DNA of 64,000 nucleotides from Geomonas diazotrophica (GTDB taxonomy: Bacteria; Desulfobacterota; Desulfuromonadia; Geobacterales; Geobacteraceae). Made by a program: the position numbers and the translations under genes. Below, piece after piece: positions 27,472-35,984 of this stretch. The notes under the pieces were generated by a model, which saw only the letters and a list, made by a program, of their open reading frames with translations, was not told where the DNA came from and ran no database searches. Position 1 is the stretch's first letter, and the number at the start of each line of letters is the position of its first letter. The DNA lies in NCBI RefSeq assembly GCF_018919385.1, contig NZ_JAHLMF010000008.1, positions 186,001 through 250,000 on the forward strand. Reading direction: 5' to 3'.

Positions 27472-27505
27472 CGGGGGGAGAGTTCTCCCCCCGTTTATTT
27501 TTAAT
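27472..27505 (+). terminator. Hairpin terminator or attenuator between gap and pgk
   Basis: A perfect nine-base-pair stem CGGGGGGAG / CTCCCCCCG with loop AGTT is followed by TTTATTTTTAAT. It lies only 18 bases before the pgk start, so partial read-through is expected. Confidence 0.8.
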
Positions 27506-27521
27506 GTGTCTAGGAGGAGTC

Positions 27522-28721
27522 ATGTCAATTCGTTACATCGATGAAATCGAAAGCCTTGCCGGAAAGAAGCTGTTCATGCGTGTCGACTTCAACGTGCCTT
27601 TGGACGACAACCAGAACATCACCGAGGACACCAGGATCCGCGCCGTGCTGCCGACCCTCAACTACGCTCTCGACCAGAAGGCCAAGATCGTCCTCGCCTC
27701 GCACCTTGGGCGCCCCAAGGGGGAGCGCAAGGAGAAGTACTCGATGGCCCCCGCGGCCAAACGCCTCTCGAGGCTTTTGGGCAAGGAGGTGAAGCTGGCC
27801 TCCGACTGCATCGGTGACGAGGTGCGCGCCATGATCGACGCCATGCAGCCGGGCGACGTGGTCATGCTGGAGAACGTCCGCTTCTATGCCGGAGAGGAGA
27901 AAAACGACGTTGACTTCGCCAAGGCCCTGGCCAACGGCTGCGAGGTGTACGTGAACGACGCCTTCGCCGTGTCGCACCGCGCCCACGCTTCCGTCGAGGC
28001 TATTACCGACTTCTTCCCCGTGGTGGCGGCCGGGTTCCTGATGAAGAACGAGATGAACTACTTCGAGAAGGCTATGAAGAACCCGATCCGTCCGCTGGTC
28101 TCCATCCTCGGTGGCGCCAAGGTCTCGGGCAAGATCGAGGTACTCGAGAACCTGTGCGACAAGGTGGACAAGATCATCATCGGCGGCGGCATGGCCTTCA
28201 CCTTCCTGAAGGGGATGGGCTACAACGTCGGCAAGTCCCTGGTCGAGGACAACCTGATCGAGACCGCCATGAAGACCTACGAGAAGGCGCGCGCCAAGGG
28301 GGTCAAGTTCTATCTCCCGGTCGACTGCGTCGTTGCCGACCAGTTCAACCCGGCCGCCGAGACCAAGGTCTGCCCGATCCAGGAGATCCCGGAAGGGTGG
28401 ATGGCGCTCGACATCGGCCCCGCCACCGTGGCTCTCTTCACCGAGGCGCTGCAGAACGCGAAGACCATCGTCTGGAACGGCCCGATGGGCGTCTTCGAGA
28501 TGGATGCCTTCTCCCGCGGCACCTTCGCCATGGTCTCCGCCGTGGCCAACTCCTACGCGCTCACCATCGTCGGCGGCGGAGACACCGACGTCGCGGTGCA
28601 CCGCGCCGGTGAGTACGCGAAGATCAGCTACATCTCCACCGGCGGCGGCGCCTTCCTCGAACTCCTCGAAGGGAAGAAGCTCCCCGGCATCAAGGTACTG
28701 GAAGACAAGGGGCACAAGTAA
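27522..28721 (+). CDS. pgk: Phosphoglycerate kinase
   Basis: Transfers phosphate between 1,3-bisphosphoglycerate and ADP. The 399-residue protein has the signature [22 protein letters not shown], the GGAKVSGKI motif and the nucleotide-site phrases GGGMAFTF and [15 protein letters not shown] 27522 has AGGAGG immediately upstream; the open frame extends six codons further without a site. It is the second gene of the glycolytic cluster. Confidence 0.97.
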   Translation: MSIRYIDEIESLAGKKLFMRVDFNVPLDDNQNITEDTRIRAVLPTLNYALDQKAKIVLASHLGRPKGERKEKYSMAPAAKRLSRLLGKEVKLASDCIGDEVRAMIDAMQPGDVVMLENVRFYAGEEKNDVDFAKALANGCEVYVNDAFAVSHRAHASVEAITDFFPVVAAGFLMKNEMNYFEKAMKNPIRPLVSILGGAKVSGKIEVLENLCDKVDKIIIGGGMAFTFLKGMGYNVGKSLVEDNLIETAMKTYEKARAKGVKFYLPVDCVVADQFNPAAETKVCPIQEIPEGWMALDIGPATVALFTEALQNAKTIVWNGPMGVFEMDAFSRGTFAMVSAVANSYALTIVGGGDTDVAVHRAGEYAKISYISTGGGAFLELLEGKKLPGIKVLEDKGHK

Positions 28722-28907
28722 GACAGGTTGAGGTCAAGGTTGAGGTTGAGAAAAGGGCGCAGCTTCCCCCCTTTCCTTGACCTCGACCTCAACCTTAACC
28801 TGATTTTTGTGACAGGTTGAGGTCAAGGTTGAGGTTGAGAACTGTGCGCCGCTTCCTGCCTCTCGCCTTCCTTCCTTAACCTCAACCTAAACCTTAACCT
28901 GATTTTC
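28722..28907. repeat. Two tandem palindromic units between pgk and tpiA
   Basis: Each unit begins GACAGGTTGAGGTCAAGG and ends with the inverted match CCTTAACCTGATTTT. Unit 1 covers 28722-28810 and unit 2 covers 28811-28907. Within each unit the AGGTTGAGGT arm can pair with the ACCTCAACCT arm, giving two long stem-loops in the operon mRNA. The centre is less conserved than the arms. Confidence 0.88.
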
Positions 28908-28921
28908 TGGAGGGGACTTAG

Positions 28922-29677
28922 ATGCGCAAACCGGTCATAGCAGGAAACTGGAAACTATATAAGACAAAGGACGAGGCGCTGGCCCTGATAGAGGAGTTGG
29001 CACCGCTGGTCGCCGGGGTGGACAACGTCGAGATCGTGGTGGCGCCCGTGTTCACCGTGCTCCCCACCCTCCCGGCCGCGCTCGCCGGCACCAGCATCAG
29101 CCTTGCCGCCCAGGACGTTTTCTGGGAAGAGGAAGGCGCCTTCACCGGGGAAGTGTCGCCGCGTATGCTGCTCGACGCCGGCGCAAGCCACGTCATCATC
29201 GGGCACTCCGAGCGCAGGCAGTACTTCGGCGAAACCGACCAGACCGTGAACAAGAAGATCAAGGCGGCGCTCAAGGGGGCCCTCGTTCCCATCTTCTGCA
29301 TCGGCGAAACCCTCGATGCACGCGAAGCGGGCGACACCTTCAAGGTGCTGGAGCGCCAGGTGCGGGGTGGCCTGGAGGGGTTGACCGAAACCCAGTTCGC
29401 CCCCGTGATAATCGCCTACGAACCGGTCTGGGCCATCGGTACCGGCAAGGTCGCCACCGACGAGCAGGCCCAGGAGGCGCATGCCTTCGTGCGCGGGGTG
29501 GTCGCCAGAATGTTCAGCCAGGCCGCCGCCGACAAGGTCAGGATACTGTACGGCGGGTCGGTGAAGCCGGACAATGTCAAAGGCCTCATGGCCTCTCCTG
29601 ACATAGACGGCGCTCTGGTGGGGGGCGCAAGTCTCAAGGGCGCCTCTTTCGCCTCAATCGTCCGTTACGGCGAATAA
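28922..29677 (+). CDS. tpiA: Triosephosphate isomerase
   Basis: Interconverts dihydroxyacetone phosphate and glyceraldehyde 3-phosphate. The 251-residue TIM barrel has the N-terminal AGNWKLYKT, the catalytic His in IIGHSERRQYF, the catalytic Glu in AYEPVWAIGTGK and the phosphate-loop residues YGGSVKPDN. GGAGGGG lies seven bases before the ATG. A pair of palindromic units separates it from pgk, and secG follows 78 bases later, as in many delta-proteobacteria. Confidence 0.97.
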   Translation: MRKPVIAGNWKLYKTKDEALALIEELAPLVAGVDNVEIVVAPVFTVLPTLPAALAGTSISLAAQDVFWEEEGAFTGEVSPRMLLDAGASHVIIGHSERRQYFGETDQTVNKKIKAALKGALVPIFCIGETLDAREAGDTFKVLERQVRGGLEGLTETQFAPVIIAYEPVWAIGTGKVATDEQAQEAHAFVRGVVARMFSQAAADKVRILYGGSVKPDNVKGLMASPDIDGALVGGASLKGASFASIVRYGE

Positions 29678-29755
29678 TCTCTTGGTTATTTTTTGCAAAT
29701 ATGCTAAAAAGTCTCTTTGGCAGTCTCTTGAACAATCTCGGAGGTTAGTTTTTTA

Positions 29756-30160
29756 ATGACTATTTTACTGGTAACCCTGCACGTCATCGTCTGTTTCGCC
29801 CTCATCATTGTCGTTCTGCTGCAGTCCGGCAAAGGGGCCGAGATGGGCGCATCCTTCGGCGCCAGCGGCAGCCAGTCCGTGTTCGGTGCGGGCGGCGGCA
29901 ACACCTTCATGAGCAAACTGACCACGTACGCTGCGGTCATCTTCATGCTGACCTCCCTCTCCCTGGCCTTCGTGTCCGGCAAGGGCGGCGGTTCTTCCAT
30001 CATGTCCAAGGCACCCAAGACCAAGCCGGCTCCCATGGGCGGCATGCCGCTGCAGCAGCCGATCAAACCCGCAGCGCCCGGCAACGCGGCAGCTCCCGCG
30101 GCTCCTGCCGCCCCGACTGCACCCGCTGCTCCTGCGGCACCCGCAGCTCCGGCAAAGTAG
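29756..30160 (+). CDS. secG: Preprotein translocase subunit SecG
   Basis: Small integral membrane partner of SecY/SecE. The 134-residue protein has two transmembrane helices (about 4-23 and 55-74). The conserved cytoplasmic loop LLQSGKGAEMGASFG ... SQSVFGAGGGNTF is diagnostic. The C-terminal 45 residues form an Ala/Pro tail that is variable in this family. CGGAGG lies upstream of the ATG. It is the last protein gene of the gap-pgk-tpiA-secG run; tRNA-Leu follows from its own promoter. Confidence 0.95.
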   Translation: MTILLVTLHVIVCFALIIVVLLQSGKGAEMGASFGASGSQSVFGAGGGNTFMSKLTTYAAVIFMLTSLSLAFVSGKGGGSSIMSKAPKTKPAPMGGMPLQQPIKPAAPGNAAAPAAPAAPTAPAAPAAPAAPAK

Positions 30161-30178
30161 TTAATTAGAAATTTGCTG

Positions 30179-30207
30179 TTGACATCTCCTTCGAGAGATG
30201 TTAAAAA
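30179..30207 (+). promoter_or_regulatory. Promoter of the first tRNA-Leu(GAG)
   Basis: TTGACA and TAAAAA separated by 17 bases; the -10 ends 13 bases before the tRNA. Confidence 0.75.
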
Positions 30208-30220
30208 CTTGGTTCTTCTT

Positions 30221-30307
30221 GCCGAAGTGGTGGAATTGGTAGACACACCATCTTGAGGGGGTGGCGGGCGATAGCCTGTACGAGTTCGAGTCTCGTCTTC
30301 GGCACCA
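30221..30307 (+). tRNA. tRNA-Leu (anticodon GAG), copy 1
   Basis: 87-nt class II tRNA. The acceptor stem GCCGAAG/CTTCGGC, the D-arm TGGAATTGGTAGACA, an anticodon loop TTGAGGG, a long variable arm and GAGTTCGAGTCTC are all present. CCA is encoded. Decodes CUU/CUC. Confidence 0.97.
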
Positions 30308-30318
30308 TCCAAACATCG

Positions 30319-30354
30319 AAAGCGTCCTTCTCCACGAGACAGGACGCTTTTTTT
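30319..30354 (+). terminator. Terminator after tRNA-Leu copy 1
   Basis: Stem AAAGCGTCCT / AGGACGCTTT followed by a run of T residues. Confidence 0.93.
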
Positions 30355-30438
30355 CGTCCCGGTTCGTGAGCTTAGCTCCCTTCCCTGCTCCAGTCCCGGC
30401 ATGTATCGTAAAAAGTGCCGCCACTAAGCTCTTAGCGC

Positions 30439-30467
30439 TTGACTTCAGCTTCAGCAGATGATAAAAA
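30439..30467 (+). promoter_or_regulatory. Promoter of the second tRNA-Leu(GAG)
   Basis: TTGACT and TAAAAA separated by 17 bases, with the same 13-base distance to the tRNA as in copy 1. Confidence 0.75.
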
Positions 30468-30480
30468 CTGGGTTCTTCTT

Positions 30481-30567
30481 GCCGAAGTGGTGGAATTGGT
30501 AGACACACCATCTTGAGGGGGTGGCGGGCGATAGCCTGTACGAGTTCGAGTCTCGTCTTCGGCACCA
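30481..30567 (+). tRNA. tRNA-Leu (anticodon GAG), copy 2
   Basis: Identical to the copy at 30221-30307 over all 87 bases, including CCA. The preceding ten bases (GGTTCTTCTT) are also identical, while the surroundings differ. Confidence 0.97.
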
Positions 30568-30576
30568 CACAAACAC

Positions 30577-30611
30577 AGCGCTCCAGCTTTTCAGCGGGGG
30601 CGCTTTTTTTG
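30577..30611 (+). terminator. Terminator after tRNA-Leu copy 2
   Basis: Imperfect stem AGCGCTCC / GGGGGCGCT followed by TTTTTTT. Confidence 0.8.
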
Positions 30612-30789
30612 TTTATGCTTCCCTCTCCAGTCGGCACCTGTCATAAACCTCCCCCCCTCCAATTACAACCACTACTGGTGGCGACCGCTTTCCCTTTTGA
30701 TGACAATGCTTCACGCATTACACGCCCTCCATCTTCTTTATTCGCCACCTCCCCTCCCCCACTGACATTGCCCCCTCAAAGTGGTCCGG

Positions 30790-30817
30790 TTGACAACCAA
30801 AGAACACCCCATATAAT
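30790..30817 (+). promoter_or_regulatory. Near-consensus promoter of the ferritin-like gene
   Basis: TTGACA (30790-30795), 16-base spacer, TATAAT (30812-30817), about 46 bases before the start codon. This is the best sigma-70 match in the window. The 170 bases before it hold no gene. Confidence 0.85.
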
Positions 30818-30863
30818 GTTTACACCGACGATTTAATGATATTCAAGGGAACAGGAGGTGTGA

Positions 30864-31352
30864 ATGAAAGACATGCAAGATGCACTGAAACAGGCGATTC
30901 AAACTGAAAAGAATGCGATGAACTTCTATCAAATCGGCGCACAGCATATGAAGGATACGGAAGCCAAGAGGTTGTTCGAGCAGTTGGCGCGGGAAGAGAA
31001 GGAACACGCTGCACAGTTCTTCAAGGCCTATCGCGGCAACGACCTCGGCTCCTTTGAAGAGTTCATCACCGCTCCGCCGCAGAACGAGGCGCTTTGGGTG
31101 ACCTCGATCCAGAAGGCCATCGACTCCGATTTCACCGAACAGAAAGCCCTCGAGTACGCGATGGAAAAGGAAACCCACCTGGAGAAGGCCCTGAGGGAAA
31201 CGGCGGGGAGAATCACCGACCCCGGCATCAAGGAGATCTTCCTCTGGAACGCCAACGAGACCCACAACCACTTCCTCACCATCGAGGCGGAGTACGCCAG
31301 GCTGATGGCTATGGTCGACGAATCCGACATGGATACCTACGTCAGGGAGTAG
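30864..31352 (+). CDS. Ferritin-like/rubrerythrin-family di-iron protein without rubredoxin domain
   Basis: 162-residue four-helix di-iron protein. Putative ligands are the early TEKNAMNFY glutamate, REEKEHAAQF (E-x-x-H), the third-helix glutamates in EYAMEKETHLEK and the late ANETHNHF motif (E-x-x-H). This matches the rubrerythrin/ferritin-like family, but there is no rubredoxin-type Cys domain, in contrast to the rubrerythrin at 285-821. A role in peroxide defence or iron handling is likely. GGAGGTG precedes the ATG, a near-consensus promoter lies upstream and a strong terminator follows, so it is a single-gene, probably well-expressed unit. Confidence 0.88.
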   Translation: MKDMQDALKQAIQTEKNAMNFYQIGAQHMKDTEAKRLFEQLAREEKEHAAQFFKAYRGNDLGSFEEFITAPPQNEALWVTSIQKAIDSDFTEQKALEYAMEKETHLEKALRETAGRITDPGIKEIFLWNANETHNHFLTIEAEYARLMAMVDESDMDTYVRE

Positions 31353-31379
31353 TCCTCAGGCACCGACAGCTGAATCTTG

Positions 31380-31405
31380 AGGGGGGCGTAAAGCCCCCCT
31401 TTTTA
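31380..31405 (+). terminator. Terminator of the ferritin-like gene
   Basis: GGGGGGC-GTAAA-GCCCCCC followed by TTTTT. Confidence 0.93.
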
Positions 31406-31472
31406 CATCACGCGTTTTTTTCGATATTTAGGGTTACGGCCAAAAAAGTTAATCATTCAAGTCATTTTTTTC

Positions 31473-31501
31473 TTGCACCGAAGCGCCTCCTTTGCTATAA
31501 G
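31473..31501 (+). promoter_or_regulatory. Promoter of tRNA-Leu(CAG)
   Basis: TTGCAC, 17-base spacer, TATAAG, ending 14 bases before the tRNA. Confidence 0.75.
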
Positions 31502-31515
31502 TAGGTCTCTCGCAA

Positions 31516-31602
31516 GCCGGAGTGGCGGAATTGGTAGACGCGCTAGATTCAGGTTCTAGTACTCGCAAGGGTGTGCTGGTTCGATTCCAGTCTTCGGCAC
31601 CA
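31516..31602 (+). tRNA. tRNA-Leu (anticodon CAG)
   Basis: 87-nt class II tRNA. Acceptor GCCGGAG / CTTCGGC (one G-U), anticodon stem CTAGA/TCTAG with loop TTCAGGT, long variable arm, and encoded CCA. Decodes CUG. Confidence 0.97.
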
Positions 31603-31610
31603 AAAGATCA

Positions 31611-31641
31611 AGAGGTTGGGCTTTAGCCTAACCTCTTTTTT
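31611..31641 (+). terminator. Terminator between tRNA-Leu(CAG) and tRNA-Ala
   Basis: AGAGGTTGGGC-TTTA-GCCTAACCTCT with one mismatch and a following T-run. Confidence 0.82.
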
Positions 31642-31666
31642 CTTCCTTCGATCCGCGAGAAGCAAT

Positions 31667-31742
<76 letters not shown>

Positions 31743-31751
31743 TCAACCCAG

Positions 31752-31788
31752 GCGGGGTCCGGTAAATTGCCGGACCCCGCTTTTTTTT
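31752..31788 (+). terminator. Terminator after tRNA-Ala
   Basis: Perfect 11-bp stem GCGGGGTCCGG / CCGGACCCCGC with loop TAAATTG and eight T residues. Confidence 0.95.
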
Positions 31789-31989
31789 ACCCAAATCCCC
31801 AGCCCCTGCCACACCCACTGCCGTCCCACCTTCCGCCATCCTGGCAAGCAGCTATTGACCCCGTGGAATTTCAGCGCATTGCCTCCCTCTTCAGCCCAGA
31901 TATAATTACCGAGTTTTAATCTTCCAACGCAATCCGGCAAGCCTTGTGCGAGCCTAACACTCGCGGCTCCATTGACCAAAAGGCGGATC

Positions 31990-34431
31990 ATGGTGACCTC
32001 TCGGAGCGGTATATTCAACAGGCCGGACAGGCCCCTCTACGCTGTGATAGTCATTGTTGCCGCCCTCCTCGGCCTGCTCAACGTCGTGGTCTATTTCTTT
32101 GCTCCGGCGACCAGGTACGAAGTGGTGCAGTGGTATCTGCCGACGGTGCATGCCTTCGTCGCCCTTTGCTCCATCTGTGTTGCCTTCCTCGCCTTGGGGC
32201 GGCACCAGGTCCTCAGGTATCCCGGCCCCTTCTGGATCGGGATCGCGTACCTGGCCCATTCCATCTTTTCCATCCTCCGCCTGTTGGTATTCCCGACACT
32301 GCCGGGAGATCGGGGCATCATCGATACCCTGCCGAGCGTTTCCCCCTGGCTGGTGAACCTGCAGATGGCCACCTTGGCCGCCTGCATCATAGCCGCCCCG
32401 CACACTTCGGTCCCCCGTGACGGACGTTCCGCCTGGATGCTGGCAGTGACAGCCGTCGGATCCGTCGTCTTGGCCGGTATTGCCGTAGTGAAGCTCGATC
32501 ACGCCCTCCCCGTCATGGTGATAGCCGGCAGATTCACGGAGGCGGAGGTCGCCCTGCTGCTGTTCCTATCGGCGATGCTTTTTACCAGCGCCGTGGTGTC
32601 TGCCGCCACCTATCTCGACACCGGGGACCGCCTCTTCGCCTACACCGCGTTCTCGCAGTTGGCAGCCACCTCGTCGGTCGCCATGAACGCGCTTGGGGCG
32701 AACTGGTTCAACCTCCCCTTCTATCTTGGCCGCAATATCGTCGTCATCGGGGCCCTGGTCATGCTGTTCGGTCTCCTTGCCGATTACGTGCGACTGGCGC
32801 GCATGGAGCAGGAAAAGAGCCGGGAACTCGCCAAACGGTCGGAGGAACTGGCGCGCAGCGAGGAAAAGCTCCGCTACAACGAGGCCACCCTGCAGATGGC
32901 TATCAACGTCACTGGCCTTGGCACCTTTGAATTCGAGCCGCAGACCGGGAAGCTCACCTGGTCGGCTCAGGCCAAGAAAAACTTCGGGCTGGCGCCTGAG
33001 GCCACGGAAAGTTACGAACTGTTCCTGGCGGCACTCCACCCGGAAGACCGCGAGGAGGCCCAGGAAGCGCTCAAGAGGGCACTGCAGCCCGGCAGCGACG
33101 GTTTCTACCAGGCGGAATATCGGGCCGTGGGCATTCAGGACGGCAAGGAACGCTGGCTCATGGCCAGGGGACGGGTTTTTTTCGATCCAGCCGGAGCGCC
33201 CACGCGCGTGATCGGGACCACCCTCGACATCACCGGGCCGAAGAAAGCGGAAGCCCGCCTGCGCCGGATCTTCGACTCCGGCATGATCGGTCTGATCTAC
33301 TGGAACATGCACGGGGACATCCTGGACGCCAACGACGCCTTCCTGAAGATGCTGGGGAGGAGCCGTGCCGAGTTGGCAGCAGGAACGATCAAGTGGAGCG
33401 ACCTTACCCCGCCCGAATTCGACGCGCTGGACCAGTATGCCCTGGACGAACTACGGGCCACGGGCCTGGACACGCCGTATGAAAAGGAGTTTTTCCGCAG
33501 CGACGGCACCAGAGTCCCGGTCCTGATAGGCGCGGCGACCCTGCCGGAAGCACCGGAGGAAGGGGTCGGCTTCGCCCTGGACATGACGGAACGCAAGAGG
33601 GCCGAGGAGGAGGTGCGCAAGGCGAGAAACAGCCTGGAATTGCGGGTGCAGGAACGAACCGAGGAACTAAAACGCGCCCTGCAACACCTTAGAAGCGAGA
33701 CCGAGGAGCGGATCCGGGCGGTCGAGGAACTGAGGGTCAGGGAGCAGATGCTGATGCAGCAAAACCGTCTGGCTGCCATGGGTGAGATGCTGGTCAACAT
33801 CTCGCACCAGTGGCGCCAGCCCCTAAACGTGCTCGGGCTCATACTGCAGAACCTCGCCAGGAGCTACGAACGGGGCTCCCTGTCCGTTGAGGTGGTGCGC
33901 AAAAGTGTCAGCCGCGGCACGGAGCTCATCGAACACATGTCTAAGACCATCGAAGACTTCTCCGCGTATCTGAACCCGGACAAGACCAAGCTCTCCTTCG
34001 ACGTCGGCGAGGTGATAAACAAGGCTGTGTCGATGGTGAGGGAAACCCTGCATGGCATCGAGCTGGAAGTGCACAGCCCGGACCACCCCGTGTTCGCGGA
34101 GGGCTACCGCAGCGAATACGCGCAGGTGGTGATCAACATCCTGGTCAATGCGCGTGATGCGCTGCGCGAGAAATCCGTCCCCCAAGCAAAGGTCTCGATC
34201 AGGATCAGCAGGCAAGGCGACAAAAGCGTGGTGACCATCTCGGACAACGCAGGAGGCATTGCCGCAGACGTCCTGGACAAGATCTTCGATCCCTATTTCA
34301 CCACCAAGGAACCAGGCAAGGGGACCGGGATCGGCCTGTTCATGTCCAAGGCCATCATAGAGAAGAGCATGGGCGGTAAACTGACGGTGGAAAACACCGG
34401 TGACGGCGCGGAATTCAGAATCGAGGTTTGA
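31990..34431 (+). CDS. Multi-pass membrane sensor histidine kinase with two PAS domains
   Basis: 813-residue kinase. The N-terminal 260 residues hold about seven or eight transmembrane helices (MASE-like integral sensory domain, no exact family assigned). Then come a coiled coil, PAS 1 with PAC (about 285-410), PAS 2 (about 415-530), a longer coiled coil, and the kinase core. The phospho-acceptor region is NISHQWRQPLNVLGLIL, the form shared by the HisKA variants common in Geobacter. The ATPase has NILVNARDALRE, SDNAGGIA and KGTGIGLFMSK. ATG 31990 is favoured over the TTG at 31972; AAGGCGG precedes it. The next gene starts two bases after its stop, so both are one signalling unit. Confidence 0.93.
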   Translation: MVTSRSGIFNRPDRPLYAVIVIVAALLGLLNVVVYFFAPATRYEVVQWYLPTVHAFVALCSICVAFLALGRHQVLRYPGPFWIGIAYLAHSIFSILRLLVFPTLPGDRGIIDTLPSVSPWLVNLQMATLAACIIAAPHTSVPRDGRSAWMLAVTAVGSVVLAGIAVVKLDHALPVMVIAGRFTEAEVALLLFLSAMLFTSAVVSAATYLDTGDRLFAYTAFSQLAATSSVAMNALGANWFNLPFYLGRNIVVIGALVMLFGLLADYVRLARMEQEKSRELAKRSEELARSEEKLRYNEATLQMAINVTGLGTFEFEPQTGKLTWSAQAKKNFGLAPEATESYELFLAALHPEDREEAQEALKRALQPGSDGFYQAEYRAVGIQDGKERWLMARGRVFFDPAGAPTRVIGTTLDITGPKKAEARLRRIFDSGMIGLIYWNMHGDILDANDAFLKMLGRSRAELAAGTIKWSDLTPPEFDALDQYALDELRATGLDTPYEKEFFRSDGTRVPVLIGAATLPEAPEEGVGFALDMTERKRAEEEVRKARNSLELRVQERTEELKRALQHLRSETEERIRAVEELRVREQMLMQQNRLAAMGEMLVNISHQWRQPLNVLGLILQNLARSYERGSLSVEVVRKSVSRGTELIEHMSKTIEDFSAYLNPDKTKLSFDVGEVINKAVSMVRETLHGIELEVHSPDHPVFAEGYRSEYAQVVINILVNARDALREKSVPQAKVSIRISRQGDKSVVTISDNAGGIAADVLDKIFDPYFTTKEPGKGTGIGLFMSKAIIEKSMGGKLTVENTGDGAEFRIEV

Positions 34432-34432
34432 C

Positions 34433-35950
34433 ATGCCAACGGCCAGAGAGCGGGTAACGAGCATCCTGTATGTGGAAGACGAGGCAGAGGCCAGGGAGCT
34501 GATCGGGAACCTGTTGACCGAGGAGCACCCTCACCTCAAGATCTTCATTGCGGTAAATGGAGCCGAAGGGCTCACCCTGTTCAAGGAGCACCGGCCTCAG
34601 GTCGTGGTGACGGACATCAGGATGCCCATCATGGACGGCCTCACCATGGCCGGCCACATCAGGGACATGGACCCGGATGTCGACCTGATAGCGGTAAGCG
34701 CCTACAGCGACACCAGCTTTCTGGTGCGCGCCATCGAACTCGGCTTCAGCAACTACGTCTTCAAGCCGGTCAACTTCTCGAAACTGCACACGGCTCTCAC
34801 CAGGATCATCAAGGTGAGGGAGTTGAAGCACCGGTTCAGCGAGCAGAACGAACTACTGCGGCAAAGCGAGCAGCGCCTCCTGGCCACGTTCGACCAAGCT
34901 GCAGTAGGCATCGGGCACGTGGCACTGGATGGCACCTTCCTGCGCATCAACGACAAGTACTGCGACATCGCGGGGTGCAGCAGCGGCAAGGCACCGGAAA
35001 CCATCTACGACTTCACCCACCCCGAGGACCTGCCGGTATGCCGGGCGCACCACGAGCTCCTGCTGACCGGAAAGCAGCGCAGCTACTCCCTGGAAAAGCG
35101 CTACGTGCACGACGGTGTCATCGTCTGGGCCTCGCTGACCGTCTCGATGGTGCAGGACCGGTCCGGCAAGGACACCTTCATGGTTGCCATCGTCGACGAC
35201 ATAACGGAACGCAAGCTCCTGGAGGAGAAAATCGCCGACCTTAATCGCGCCCTGTCGGCGAGGGCTGAGGAACTGGAGAGTGCCAACCGCGACCTCACCG
35301 CGTTCAACTACACGGTGGCCCACGACCTGCGCCAGCCCTTGAACCTGATCAGCGGCTACTGCCAGGCCGTCAGCATGACCTGTGGCGAGACGCTCAGTGA
35401 CGATTGCAGGGACTTCCTGCAAAAGGCCTACGAGGGGACGGTGAAGATGAACAAGCTGGTCAACGCCCTGCTCGAGTTCGCGGAAATGGCGCACGTGAAA
35501 CCGAAGCGGGAAACCGTCGATCTCAGCCGCGAGGCTGAGGAGATTGCGGCCGAACTGGCGCGGTCGGAGCCGCAGCGCCAGGCGAGGTTCACCATAGCGC
35601 CGGGACTCTCGGCCCGGGGGGACAACCAGCTGCTCAGGGCGGTCCTGGCAAACCTGCTCGGTAACGCCTGGAAGTACACTGCTGAGCGCAAGGAGACGCT
35701 GATCGAATTCGGCAGCAGCATGCGTGAAGGCGAGGCCGTTTTCTATGTCAGGGACAACGGTATCGGCTTCGATATGGCGCAAACGAAGGAGATTTTCGTC
35801 CCCTTCAGGCGTCTGCCCGGGGCACAGCGTGCAGGGGGCTTCGGCATAGGCCTGGCGACGGTGGATAGGATCATCAAGCGACACGGAGGCCAGGTTTGGG
35901 CGGAAGGCGAACAGGACAAGGGCGCCACCTTCTATTTCTCGCTCCCCTGA
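34433..35950 (+). CDS. Receiver-PAS-histidine kinase hybrid
   Basis: 505-residue cytoplasmic signalling protein. A CheY-like receiver (about 1-125) has the acidic pocket VEDE, the phospho-acceptor Asp in VVVTDIRMPIMDG and the conserved Ser/Lys pair (VSAYS, FKPVN). A PAS/PAC domain follows (about 140-265), then a coiled coil and a HisKA domain with AHDLRQPLNLISGY. The HATPase has LANLLGNAWKYTAE, DNGIGFD and GFGIGLATVDRIIKRH. The receiver at the N-terminus suggests it receives phosphate from the upstream kinase. ATG 34433 lies two bases after the upstream stop; GAGG precedes it. No output gene (DNA-binding or GGDEF) is adjacent. Confidence 0.93.
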   Translation: MPTARERVTSILYVEDEAEARELIGNLLTEEHPHLKIFIAVNGAEGLTLFKEHRPQVVVTDIRMPIMDGLTMAGHIRDMDPDVDLIAVSAYSDTSFLVRAIELGFSNYVFKPVNFSKLHTALTRIIKVRELKHRFSEQNELLRQSEQRLLATFDQAAVGIGHVALDGTFLRINDKYCDIAGCSSGKAPETIYDFTHPEDLPVCRAHHELLLTGKQRSYSLEKRYVHDGVIVWASLTVSMVQDRSGKDTFMVAIVDDITERKLLEEKIADLNRALSARAEELESANRDLTAFNYTVAHDLRQPLNLISGYCQAVSMTCGETLSDDCRDFLQKAYEGTVKMNKLVNALLEFAEMAHVKPKRETVDLSREAEEIAAELARSEPQRQARFTIAPGLSARGDNQLLRAVLANLLGNAWKYTAERKETLIEFGSSMREGEAVFYVRDNGIGFDMAQTKEIFVPFRRLPGAQRAGGFGIGLATVDRIIKRHGGQVWAEGEQDKGATFYFSLP

Positions 35951-35984
35951 AGGGTTACGGCAAAGGGAGCAATTCCTTGTGTGT

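Noticed and set aside
28722-28907. Riboswitch between pgk and tpiA
   Set aside because: The structure is made of simple duplicated palindromes of the AGGTTGAGG type, with no match to a known aptamer core.
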